This document shows positions 45,650 to 54,186 of a DNA stretch of 64,000 bases, in pieces (within the stretch, counting starts at the first letter, position 1; each line of letters begins with the position of its first letter). A model generated the notes under the pieces. The model was given only the letters and a program-made list of their open reading frames with translations. It was not told the DNA's origin and searched no databases. The position numbers were made by a program, and so were the translations under genes. Source of the stretch: Paraglaciecola mesophila (GTDB lineage: Bacteria > Pseudomonadota > Gammaproteobacteria > Enterobacterales > Alteromonadaceae); the NCBI RefSeq assembly GCF_009906955.1, contig NZ_CP047656.1, forward strand, positions 3,285,001 to 3,349,000, given 5' to 3'.

Positions 45650-46981
45650 GTGTCTCAAATATTATTAGTCGATGATGATAAGGAATTTACCGACGTAGCG
45701 AGTAATATTATCGAGTTTTTAGGTCATGACGTCGAAATCGCCAACTGTTTAGAAGAAGCTTACAACTGTATCGAGTTTCAACGCTTCGACCACATATTGC
45801 TCGACTTTATGTTACCTGACGGTAGCGCGTTGCATTTAATTGATAAGTTAAACACGCAAGATAAAGTGCCATTTGTTACCTTGATCACGGGTCATCCGTC
45901 GGTGAAAAGTATCATTTCAGGGATGTGCGGCCCCAATGTGAATTATTTGGTAAAACCTTTGCAGCGTGAAGATCTTGAATTGGTGTTATCAGGTAAAACC
46001 AAGACAGCCAAGAAGGCTAAGTCGTCTGCTATTACCAAACATTTTGGTTGTTTAGTCGGCGAATCAGCCCCAATGCAAGAACTCTATGAAATGATAGAGC
46101 GTGTGGGGAAAACCAACGCCAATGTGATGTTAATGGGCGAAAGTGGCGTCGGTAAAGAAGTCGTCGCCCATGCCATACACACTGCCAGTAATGCCGAAGG
46201 TCCTATGGTCGCAACCAATTGCGGTGCCTTGTCTCGCGAACTGATTGGTAGCGAATTATTTGGCCACGAAAAGGGCTCGTTTACTGGGGCTGTAGGGCGC
46301 AAAATCGGTGTATTTGAGCAAGCTCAACAAGGCACCTTATTTCTGGATGAAATAACGGAAATGCCGTTAGAAATGCAGCCTAATTTGTTGCGTGTGCTTG
46401 AAAGCAAGCGTGTTACCAGAGTTGGGGCAGTAAAAGACATACCCGTTGATTGCAGAGTCATATCAGCGACCAATCGTACCGTTGACGAAATTGCCCAAAG
46501 TAAGGTTTTGCGTGAGGATATCTATTTTCGTTTAGCTGTTTTCCCTATTACTATCCCGCCGCTTCGTGAGCGCTTAGCTGATATACCGCTGCTAGCGACT
46601 GCCTTTATTGAGCAATTGAACGCCGAAAATGATACGAATTTCGAATGGAAAAATACTCAGCTTGATCAGCTAAAGTCTTACGCTTGGCCGGGAAACATTC
46701 GGGAATTGCGCCATGCTATTCACCGTGCTTTCATCATGAGTGATCCAACCGGGACGGAAGTGACTCTGCCGAAAAACTTTGAATCCCCCTTCGCTAAAAA
46801 TCAAACGTCGACTAATCAAGTTACTGCTGGGCAAACGATCGATGATGTTGAAAAAGAGCTGATTCGCGTCACTTTAGAAAAGGTAGAAGGTAACAAAACA
46901 CTCGCTGCTGAAATGCTGGGGATCAGTACTAAGACCTTATATAACCGTTTAAATGCTTGGGAAAACCAAGCTCAAGGGTAA
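45650..46981 (+). CDS. Sigma-54-dependent response regulator (NtrC family)
   Basis: The 443-residue activator has a receiver domain (1-115; DDD acidic pocket, phospho-acceptor Asp52 in ILLDFMLPDG, lysine in VKPL) and an AAA+ domain (about 145-375). The AAA+ domain shows Walker A GESGVGKE, the sigma-54 contact loop as GSFTGA rather than GAFTGA, and Walker B GTLFLDEI. A C-terminal Fis-type helix-turn-helix (about 400-440; NKTLAAEMLGISTKTLYNRL) completes it. It starts with GTG at 45650 behind AAGGAA. It should activate sigma-54 promoters when phosphorylated. The next gene, four bases on, is a DHp-only mini-protein, and a CHASE3 kinase follows. The target genes are unknown. Confidence 0.94.
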   Translation: MSQILLVDDDKEFTDVASNIIEFLGHDVEIANCLEEAYNCIEFQRFDHILLDFMLPDGSALHLIDKLNTQDKVPFVTLITGHPSVKSIISGMCGPNVNYLVKPLQREDLELVLSGKTKTAKKAKSSAITKHFGCLVGESAPMQELYEMIERVGKTNANVMLMGESGVGKEVVAHAIHTASNAEGPMVATNCGALSRELIGSELFGHEKGSFTGAVGRKIGVFEQAQQGTLFLDEITEMPLEMQPNLLRVLESKRVTRVGAVKDIPVDCRVISATNRTVDEIAQSKVLREDIYFRLAVFPITIPPLRERLADIPLLATAFIEQLNAENDTNFEWKNTQLDQLKSYAWPGNIRELRHAIHRAFIMSDPTGTEVTLPKNFESPFAKNQTSTNQVTAGQTIDDVEKELIRVTLEKVEGNKTLAAEMLGISTKTLYNRLNAWENQAQG

Positions 46982-46984
46982 ATC

Positions 46985-47218
46985 ATGCAACCAACACGAG
47001 AAACGCCGCCCGTTACCACAAATACCTTGATACATGACGTGCGCAACCCGTTAAATCGTATCTCAATGCAGGCTGAGATGGTAAAACTCGTGTTGGAGAA
47101 TGACATGCCTAAGGAAAAGGCGATAGCCGCTTTAGATAAAATTCTTGCTGCCTGCCAAGACAGCAGCGCAGCCTTGCAAAAGTTGTCGGAGCATTCGCGT
47201 ACAAACAATGACGGATAA
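46985..47218 (+). CDS. Stand-alone DHp/HisKA-like mini-protein, second copy
   Basis: The 77-residue protein is one predicted helical hairpin with H-box HDVRNPLN and candidate phospho-accepting His17. It lacks an ATPase domain, membrane segment or sensor. It shares VRNPLN and the following IxxxAE pattern with the 73-residue protein at 13454-13675. Unlike that copy it keeps the acidic residue after the histidine. It begins three bases after the NtrC-type regulator stop, with AAGGGT before its ATG, and precedes a CHASE3 histidine kinase. Possible roles are histidine phosphotransfer between the kinase and the regulator, or dephosphorylation of the regulator (the HDxxN pattern recalls HisKA phosphatase motifs). 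Neither is proven. Confidence 0.75.
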   Translation: MQPTRETPPVTTNTLIHDVRNPLNRISMQAEMVKLVLENDMPKEKAIAALDKILAACQDSSAALQKLSEHSRTNNDG

Positions 47219-47301
47219 GTGCTTTCTGTTGACCCAATGAGTTTATGTCACGTAAGCGCTCGGCAAACTATCCATTCAAAAATGATGTTAAAGGGATACA
47301 A

Positions 47302-48783
47302 ATGCAAGTAAAACGCTTGTTTGGCAACACAACAGCAACATGGATCATCATCTCGATAATCGTTGTGGGTATCATTGGTATTAACCTGTCTATTGCTTTG
47401 AACACAGTGAACCAACTTTCGTCGGTTCAAAACAGCCTAGATAAAACAAGTAATATAATCGTACGTCTTGAAAGCCTTCATTTGTCTGTGGTGGTTGCCG
47501 AGTCTGGTCAACGCGGTTATCTGCTCACAGAGTACGAAGAGTACTTGAATCCTTATCATGCGGAGTTGCAAAACCTCGACGAAAAAATTGCCTTAGTGAA
47601 AGACATCGACTCCGAGATAGCAGGGCAAACTGAGCGCATAGCAGACCTACTACTGTTGGTGGATGCAAAGGTAAAAGAATTAACCAGTACGGTTGATTTA
47701 GCCCTTGAAGAGCGAGAAAAGACGGCATTGCGGCAAATTATGACCAACCGTGGGCGCGACCTTTATCGTGAAATTCGTAAATCAATGCAGAACTTAATCG
47801 ATACCGAATACCATCATCGCCAAGATCTTTACACACAACTAAAGCAGATCCAAAGAGATGCCAAAGTGAATTTCGGCGTTTCAGCGATCACCAGTGGTTT
47901 ATTAGTGATTGGCATGTTTTTAATGGCACGTATCAATTTGACCATTAGCAACCGCTATCAAGACGATTTAGAAAAACAGAATGAATTGCTGCAAGAAAAA
48001 GTGAATTTGCGTACTCAAGAATTAACCGTCTATTCAGAAGAGCTTTCGCGCAGTAACCGTGAGCTAGAAGACTTCGCTTTTGTTGCTTCGCACGATCTGC
48101 AAGAGCCTCTGCGTAAGATTCAAGCATTCAGCGACAGACTAACCACCATATACAAAGATAAGCTAGACGAGCGAGGGGTCGACTATATTAAACGTATGAC
48201 TTCGGCTGCATTTCGTATGTCGACCTTAATAAATGATTTACTTGAGTTTTCTAGGATTACGACTCGAGGAAAAGATTTTGTTGAGGTAGAGTTAGACAGT
48301 GTTATGGCCGAAGTGTTAGGTGATTTAGAAATTGCTATTAGCGAAAGTGGAGCGCAAATAGATATCGAGCCGCTGCCTAAAATCTGCGCTGATCCTAGTC
48401 AAATGTATCAGCTGTTTTTGAATGTGTTGTCTAATGGCTTGAAGTTTCGCAAGTCGGATGTGGCACCAAATATAAGGATCACAGCGGAACATAAAACGCT
48501 GCATGATGAGCTTCAGCACATTGATGTGCCCAGCTGCATCATTACAATAAAAGACAATGGTATTGGTTTTGAGCAAACCTATGCTGATAAGATATTTTCG
48601 CCGTTTCAGCGTTTGCACGGACGAACGGCGTACAAAGGTACTGGTATAGGTTTAGCCGTGTGCCGCCGAATCGTTGAGCGACACGGAGGCTCAATATCCG
48701 CCTTAAGTGCCCCAAATGAAGGTGCACAGTTTACCGTTAGCTTGCCAATTGATGCTGTCGTCAACAAATACATGGGAGAATAA
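47302..48783 (+). CDS. CHASE3-domain sensor histidine kinase
   Basis: The 493-residue membrane kinase has a first helix (about 10-32), a periplasmic CHASE3 domain with the AESGQRGYLLTEYEEYLNPYH signature region, and a second helix near 200. A coiled coil leads to HisKA with His264 (ASHDLQEPLRKIQAF), and an HATPase domain has NVLSNGLKF, DNGIGF and GTGIGLAVC. I chose the ATG at 47302, preceded by AAAGGGA; an ATG at 47245 would add 19 residues without a ribosome site. Kinases of this type are commonly paired with Rcp1-like single-receiver proteins, and exactly such a gene starts one base after its stop. The ligand is unknown. Confidence 0.92.
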   Translation: MQVKRLFGNTTATWIIISIIVVGIIGINLSIALNTVNQLSSVQNSLDKTSNIIVRLESLHLSVVVAESGQRGYLLTEYEEYLNPYHAELQNLDEKIALVKDIDSEIAGQTERIADLLLLVDAKVKELTSTVDLALEEREKTALRQIMTNRGRDLYREIRKSMQNLIDTEYHHRQDLYTQLKQIQRDAKVNFGVSAITSGLLVIGMFLMARINLTISNRYQDDLEKQNELLQEKVNLRTQELTVYSEELSRSNRELEDFAFVASHDLQEPLRKIQAFSDRLTTIYKDKLDERGVDYIKRMTSAAFRMSTLINDLLEFSRITTRGKDFVEVELDSVMAEVLGDLEIAISESGAQIDIEPLPKICADPSQMYQLFLNVLSNGLKFRKSDVAPNIRITAEHKTLHDELQHIDVPSCIITIKDNGIGFEQTYADKIFSPFQRLHGRTAYKGTGIGLAVCRRIVERHGGSISALSAPNEGAQFTVSLPIDAVVNKYMGE

Positions 48784-48784
48784 A

Positions 48785-49243
48785 ATGCCGTTTTCAAAAG
48801 CAAAACCAATCGTCATCTTAATGGCTGACGATGATGAAGATGATCGCCTGTTGGCCCAAGATGCCTTGCGTGAGAGTCGTGTATTAAATGAGCTACATTG
48901 CGTTGAGGACGGCGTAGAGCTGTTGGAATATTTACGTAAAGAAGGTAAATACAGTGAGCCTGATGCAGCCCCAAGACCAGGATTAATTTTGCTGGACTTA
49001 AACATGCCGCGTATGGACGGACGGGAAGCGCTTGAGCAAATTAAGCTAGACCCAGAGCTTCGTAGTATTCCTATCGTCATTTTAACCACGTCAGCGCAAG
49101 AAGAAGACATGGTAAAAGGTTACGATTTAGGAGCCGCCTCGTATATTACTAAACCGGTTACCTTCGAAGGGCTCGTGGCTTTGATGAGTGCTTTAGGTAA
49201 GTATTGGGTTGAGTTCGTAGAGCTACCTAGTAGCAATATCTAA
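48785..49243 (+). CDS. Single-domain response regulator (Rcp1-like)
   Basis: This 152-residue receiver-only protein has acidic pocket MADDDEDD, phospho-acceptor Asp in LILLDLNMPRMDG, a Thr-Thr switch region (ILTTSAQ) and Lys in ITKPV. It resembles the Rcp1 group that serves bacteriophytochrome-type and CHASE3 kinases as an intermediate in a relay. It has no output domain. The start is the ATG at 48785, one base after the kinase stop, with GGGAG upstream; longer upstream frames lie within the kinase gene. It is followed 13 bases later by the hybrid kinase. Confidence 0.92.
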   Translation: MPFSKAKPIVILMADDDEDDRLLAQDALRESRVLNELHCVEDGVELLEYLRKEGKYSEPDAAPRPGLILLDLNMPRMDGREALEQIKLDPELRSIPIVILTTSAQEEDMVKGYDLGAASYITKPVTFEGLVALMSALGKYWVEFVELPSSNI

Positions 49244-49256
49244 GGCAGCGCAGCCC

Positions 49257-51239
49257 ATGTCCCAGTCAGTTTCACGCTTATTGTTAGTCGAAGACGATGA
49301 AGATGATTACATTCTTGCTCGTGATTACATTGAGCAGTTAAGTACTTTGGCGTTTGAAATTGATTGGGTCACAAATCAACAAGACGCCTTAGCGAAAATG
49401 GCTGAAAACCGTCACGATATTTGCCTGTTAGATTACCAACTGGGGGCTGAGAATGGTTTAACCGTTTTGAAACTCGGTATAGAAGCAGGGTTTACATCGC
49501 CGATCATCATGCTAACAGGGCAAGCTGATGAAGAAGTGGATATGGCCGCTTTGGACGCAGGCGCTGTTGATTACATGATAAAAAGTGAACTCAGTAGCAG
49601 TCGTTTCGCAAGAGCAATACGTTACGCATTGGCGCGACGCGAGATCGAAAAAGAGCGTGTAGATCGGCTTAAGGCTGAGGCTGAAAATCGCTCTAAAGAT
49701 AGATTTTTAGCCCACCTTAGCCACGAATTACGCACACCGCTAACGTCAATACTTGGTTATACCGAGCTATTGATGGACTCAAAATTAGGCCAGTCAGCTC
49801 AGTCTGAATTATCAATCGTATTGAATAACAGCAAGCACTTACTGAGCTTGCTAAATAATATGCTGGATTTATCGAAAATTGCTGCCGATAAGCTAGAGTT
49901 GAACCTGAGTGAGGTTAACCTCGACGCCATGATAGCGGACGTGTATGCGCTGATGACGATCCCCGCTATGGATAAGGGCCTTACCCTCTCGGTAAGTTCT
50001 GCTACGCCATTGCCGCTAAAAATTACCACTGATGCGACACGCTTTCGCCAGGTGCTTATCAACCTCATTAGTAACGCGATTAAGTTTACTGAAAAAGGCA
50101 GTGTAGAGGTTAATTTGTGGAGCGAAAAACGTAACGAAACGGACTTTTTATACTTCACGGTTGCTGATACAGGCATTGGTATTCCCAACGAGCAGCTTGG
50201 CAGTATTTTTAAACCGTTTGAGCAAGTCGCAGATGTAGTGTCAAGGAATCAAGGGGGTAGCGGCTTAGGGTTAGCAATTTGCAATGAGCTGGTCTCAAAA
50301 ATGGGCGGCGAAGTAAGCCTCACCTCTGAATTTGGCAAAGGCAGCTGTTTTACTGCATATATTGAGACAGGCGATATCAGCCAAGTGCCCCATGAGGTGC
50401 TGAAATTCGATACTCAACCGTTAACATCCAAAGAAGTAAATAACCAAAGTTACCAGGGAAAAGTACTTGTGGTTGACGATGTGAATGATATCAGGATGCT
50501 AGTAGGCCACATGCTTTCAGGAATGGGACTACATGTAGAGTATGGCAAAAATGGCTTGGAGGCACTTGATAAGATTACTGATGCGCACAATGAAAGCGTG
50601 CCTTATGATTTGGTCTTGATTGATATTCATATGCCAGTCATGGATGGCTCAGAAGCGATTAAACACATCAGGACGAATGGTATTGACACACCGATTGTGG
50701 CCATGACAGCAGCCACAATGAAAGGCGTACGTGACCAGTTAATTTATCAAGGTTTCACAAATGTAATTGAAAAACCGATAAACCCTGAGTCGTTAATGGT
50801 TGTACTAGGCACCTACCTACAACCCGGCGCGGCAGAAAATTTGCTAACGCCAGATGATAGTCAACTTAAGCGACATAGCACTACTGAGCCAAGTGAGCAG
50901 CATATCTTGTTAGTAGAAGATGACCCAGATGCTGCGGATATTACGGCCTTGTTATTAGAAAACTTAGGTGTAGATGTACATATTGCTCATTCAGGAAAAG
51001 AGTGTTTAGCCGTGTTTAGTCAGCGCAATGATTGGAGTAAAGTGCTGATGGATTTAAACTTACCGGATGCGAATGGATTAAAGCTGGCTAAAGAGTTACG
51101 TAAGAATGCCCCACAGCTTGAGATGGTGCTTTTAAGTGGTGAGGAGCCCAACAGCAGCGAAATGGCTGAAGCTGAAATTTCCAAATTTATCTTAAAACCC
51201 ATCAATAAACAGGTCTTAACTGATTTAGTGAAAGGCTAA
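49257..51239 (+). CDS. Hybrid histidine kinase, REC-HisKA-HATPase-REC-REC
   Basis: This soluble 660-residue kinase has no membrane segment. An N-terminal receiver (about 5-125; LLDYQLG, with IKS rather than KP at the lysine) and a short coiled coil precede HisKA with His156 (LAHLSHELRTPL). HATPase has NLISNAIKF, DTGIGIP and GGSGLGLAI (about 260-375). Two C-terminal receivers follow (about 400-520 with VLIDIHMPVMDG, and 545-660 with VLMDLNLPDANG). All three receivers keep the aspartate. The N-terminal receiver probably controls the kinase in response to the single-REC protein or the CHASE3 kinase, making this cluster a branched phosphorelay. No HPt domain is present, so a separate phosphotransfer protein is needed to pass phosphate from the terminal receivers. 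Confidence 0.93.
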   Translation: MSQSVSRLLLVEDDEDDYILARDYIEQLSTLAFEIDWVTNQQDALAKMAENRHDICLLDYQLGAENGLTVLKLGIEAGFTSPIIMLTGQADEEVDMAALDAGAVDYMIKSELSSSRFARAIRYALARREIEKERVDRLKAEAENRSKDRFLAHLSHELRTPLTSILGYTELLMDSKLGQSAQSELSIVLNNSKHLLSLLNNMLDLSKIAADKLELNLSEVNLDAMIADVYALMTIPAMDKGLTLSVSSATPLPLKITTDATRFRQVLINLISNAIKFTEKGSVEVNLWSEKRNETDFLYFTVADTGIGIPNEQLGSIFKPFEQVADVVSRNQGGSGLGLAICNELVSKMGGEVSLTSEFGKGSCFTAYIETGDISQVPHEVLKFDTQPLTSKEVNNQSYQGKVLVVDDVNDIRMLVGHMLSGMGLHVEYGKNGLEALDKITDAHNESVPYDLVLIDIHMPVMDGSEAIKHIRTNGIDTPIVAMTAATMKGVRDQLIYQGFTNVIEKPINPESLMVVLGTYLQPGAAENLLTPDDSQLKRHSTTEPSEQHILLVEDDPDAADITALLLENLGVDVHIAHSGKECLAVFSQRNDWSKVLMDLNLPDANGLKLAKELRKNAPQLEMVLLSGEEPNSSEMAEAEISKFILKPINKQVLTDLVKG

Positions 51240-51755
51240 AGCAGCGCGTACTAACGCTGTCATCTCAATAGTAAATTCTCCAAATTCAATAAAGTAAATA
51301 GCCCACATACCCAGTACTTGTGCTTTGCGTTCTTATTATTTAATGGAATTGGTATAACAACGCATTAATAAACGACCGCTGGACGCATTGCCAGTGGTCG
51401 TTTATTAACGCAGATTGAGATTATTCAGTGTTAATTTGAATCCGTTGGGGCCACAGATAGTAGCAGTATCAAGTGTGGTTTAACGCACGGCCCCAACGAA
51501 AGGGGTAGTGAATTAGCCTACTTACAGTGACCTACTTCGTAGGGTGATTATCGCAATGCTAATTCAGCAATTTTTTCGCGCTGCTAGTCAGCAGGCGCTA
51601 TATCGTGTTTAAAGCAATTTCTATGCAAAATTTTAACTGTTTGATTTATTTAGTTAATATCTTATGTTGTTGATTTTTTGTGCACAAGCTTGTGAAAAAT
51701 TGCGACACTTTTGAGCGTATTTACAGGGTAAAGTCGTTTCATATGCATACTCTTC
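51240..51755. other. Structured 516-base intergenic region between convergent genes
   Basis: No open frame of note, but several inverted repeats: a 16-base hairpin at 51367-51406 (separate entry), a perfect ten-base pair CGTTGGGGCC (51443-51452) with GGCCCCAACG (51489-51498), CCTAC-TTC-GTAGG at 51531-51543, and a GCGCTGCT/AGCA(G)GCGC hairpin at 51578-51598. It may simply hold terminators of both convergent operons, or encode a small structured RNA. Confidence 0.5.
51367..51406. terminator. Large hairpin, probable bidirectional terminator
   Basis: AATAAACGACCGCTGG and CCAGTGGTCGTTTATT pair over 16 positions with one G-T wobble, around an eight-base loop. The ends are A-rich on one side and T-rich on the other, so it can act in either direction, though the T runs are interrupted. 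Confidence 0.6.
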
Positions 51756-54179
51756 TTATGATGCTGTGGACGTATTTTTGGGTTTCACAAACTTTTTCAA
51801 CAACACGGGCAGTAAAGTCGTGTCGGTTATGAACGCGAGTAGCATTGCTAAGCTAGTGAGTAAACCAAATAGGATGCTGGGTACGAAGTCGGAAAAGCTC
51901 AACAAAGAAAAACCAATGGCGATAATTGTTGTCGTGTAAATCAGTGCATATCCTACAGATTTGAAGGTTTTATCGATGGCAGCCTGATTGTCTACATTGC
52001 GCTGGTTTAATTCTTCTAAGTAGCGATGAACGAAGTGTATGGTGTCATCGACGGCGATACCCATCGCAATAGCAGAAATGGTGATGGTCATTAAGTCCAG
52101 AGGGATGCTTAACCAACCCATCACGCCGAGGATCACCAGCGTGGTCAGTATGTTCGGCAATACGGCGATTAAGGCGACTTTTATGGAGCGGAATATCACC
52201 AGCAAAACAATAAACAAAGCACAAAAAACTAAGCCAAGTGTCATTATCTGTGAGGCGAATAAGCGTTGTAGAATATCTTGATAAAGAACAAATAAGTTAG
52301 TCAGACTGTAACTGTCAGGCGCAATATCAAGCATGTCTAAATCGCTACGAAAGGTGTCTAAAAATTCTGCGCGATCAAAGTTTTCTGTACTGTCTTGAAT
52401 ACGGGTGCTAATGCGCAATTGGTTATTCTCTGGGTTAAAATACGCACCAAGCAATTGCTCCGTCAAAGACTCATCTAGTAAGGTATAAATAACGGTCAAT
52501 TCGTATTCTGTGAGCGGTTTTCCTTGGTTTATTTTTTTGGCTAACTCGGTGAAATTGACCACAGAGGTAATATTGCCGGTTGCGTCATACTGGCGCATAA
52601 CATGTTGAATTTTTTGCAAGGTTTGAATGGTCTTAGCGCTCATAACGAGATCATCCCGGCGCTCATCCTCAGGGATAGTATAAATGAGATCTAACGGCGT
52701 AGAGCCTCCAAATTCCTGATCAATAAACTCTAATTCAGTGCGTACCTGAGTAGACTCTTTGAAGTAGTTCAGAAAACTGTTTTCTACATCTAGTTTCAAT
52801 ATGCCAAATATAGCGCCGCCACCAACAACCAATGTCGTCAGTACAATTAGGGTAGGATACTTTAGAGTAAACCCACTTATACCTGACACGATATACTGGC
52901 TAAAGCGGCTCTCGTGGCTATCGCCTTTGCGCTTGAATGAGGCGAGCACCGCGGGGAATAACAACAAACTGACACAGATAGAGACACCCATAGCGACTAT
53001 CATCATCCAACCGAAACTCACTACTGGTTGAATACCACTAAATAGGAGAGAGGCAAAGCCGACACTGGTGGTGATCCCAGCATACAGGCAGGGTTTGAAC
53101 TTATTGACGAAGGTTTGGTGTAATAAAGCTTGTTGGCTTGCTTCACTGTCGGCTTCTTCTCTTTGCCTGAACTCCACAATGAGGTGCACCACCACGGCTA
53201 AGGTCAGTATGAGTTGAAGCGCGATAAAGTTTGATGAAATAACCGTCGCTCTCAAATCCAATAGGCCAAACAAACCTACGGTTAATATTACGCTCAAGCC
53301 ACAGCATAAAAGAGGCAGGATCACCCAGCGAATTTTCCTGAACAATAAGAACAAAATTACACAAATCGCTAAACCAATTGCACTACCAAAAATTTTTAAA
53401 TCACTTTGAATAATGTCGATCATCTGTTGACCGAGCACATATGCGCCGCCTAAATATAAATCTGAATCATCTTTATACGGCTTGATGATTTGGTAAATCT
53501 TTTCAATTTCCTGCTGACGAGTTTGCTTAAGCTTCTCTTCTATGGGCTGGGCTTTTGCTTTTAAGGTTTCTATTTTCTGTTCGTCTTGCTCACTCAGTTC
53601 GCCATTTTCGTTATCAAGGATCTTTTTTTGAATCGCGATAATTTGGCTTTGAATTTCAAGTAATTGTGAGTTCGGTTTAAAGACGATCTGCATCGCAGTG
53701 GCGGTTTGATCTTGATTGACTAATAAATCGGTGAACAAAGGATGGTCTGTGAAAACCTCGCGCATTTTCTCAGCAGAATAACGATTTTCCTGCCATGTCA
53801 GTTGGTCTGGCTCAAGGTTTGGGTCTAACTTATCAGTTAGCGTCAACAGAGGAACATTCAGTATATTGGTCACTTCGCCTACTCTAGGAAGCGTTTTTAA
53901 CTCGCTTGAAATCTGCTGAATATCATTGAAAGTTCGTTGACTGAAAAGGGCGTGGTTTTTCGGCTTGTAGGCAACCAAAATAAATTCTTGCGGGGAGAAC
54001 CGTTCGTTCACTACCTGAGTTTCAACAAATAATTTATTGTTCTTAATAAGTAAGGTATCTGCCGATGCATCAATTTTAAATTGCTGTGCAGACCAAGCAG
54101 CTAAACCACCTAAAATGGCAAAAGCTAATAATATTAGTTTTGCATGTCGAATGATAACGTCAGCTAAAAATTTGCTCAT
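51756..54179 (-). CDS. RND-superfamily (MMPL-type) inner-membrane transporter
   Basis: This 807-residue protein has the 12-helix RND plan: one N-terminal helix, a large periplasmic loop (about 35-240), five or more helices, a second periplasmic loop (about 440-590) and the remaining helices, the last with AMGIAVDDTIHFVHRY carrying the proton-relay aspartates. The first loop contains a highly charged coiled coil (about 165-225), unusual in drug-efflux RND pumps. The layout resembles MMPL/hopanoid-type lipid exporters rather than AcrB, and no membrane-fusion protein gene is adjacent. It lies seven bases after an MlaA lipoprotein gene, strongly suggesting a role in moving lipid between membranes. 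The substrate is unproven. Confidence 0.88.
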   Translation of the reverse strand: MSKFLADVIIRHAKLILLAFAILGGLAAWSAQQFKIDASADTLLIKNNKLFVETQVVNERFSPQEFILVAYKPKNHALFSQRTFNDIQQISSELKTLPRVGEVTNILNVPLLTLTDKLDPNLEPDQLTWQENRYSAEKMREVFTDHPLFTDLLVNQDQTATAMQIVFKPNSQLLEIQSQIIAIQKKILDNENGELSEQDEQKIETLKAKAQPIEEKLKQTRQQEIEKIYQIIKPYKDDSDLYLGGAYVLGQQMIDIIQSDLKIFGSAIGLAICVILFLLFRKIRWVILPLLCCGLSVILTVGLFGLLDLRATVISSNFIALQLILTLAVVVHLIVEFRQREEADSEASQQALLHQTFVNKFKPCLYAGITTSVGFASLLFSGIQPVVSFGWMMIVAMGVSICVSLLLFPAVLASFKRKGDSHESRFSQYIVSGISGFTLKYPTLIVLTTLVVGGGAIFGILKLDVENSFLNYFKESTQVRTELEFIDQEFGGSTPLDLIYTIPEDERRDDLVMSAKTIQTLQKIQHVMRQYDATGNITSVVNFTELAKKINQGKPLTEYELTVIYTLLDESLTEQLLGAYFNPENNQLRISTRIQDSTENFDRAEFLDTFRSDLDMLDIAPDSYSLTNLFVLYQDILQRLFASQIMTLGLVFCALFIVLLVIFRSIKVALIAVLPNILTTLVILGVMGWLSIPLDLMTITISAIAMGIAVDDTIHFVHRYLEELNQRNVDNQAAIDKTFKSVGYALIYTTTIIAIGFSLLSFSDFVPSILFGLLTSLAMLLAFITDTTLLPVLLKKFVKPKNTSTAS

Positions 54180-54186
54180 TCAGTGC

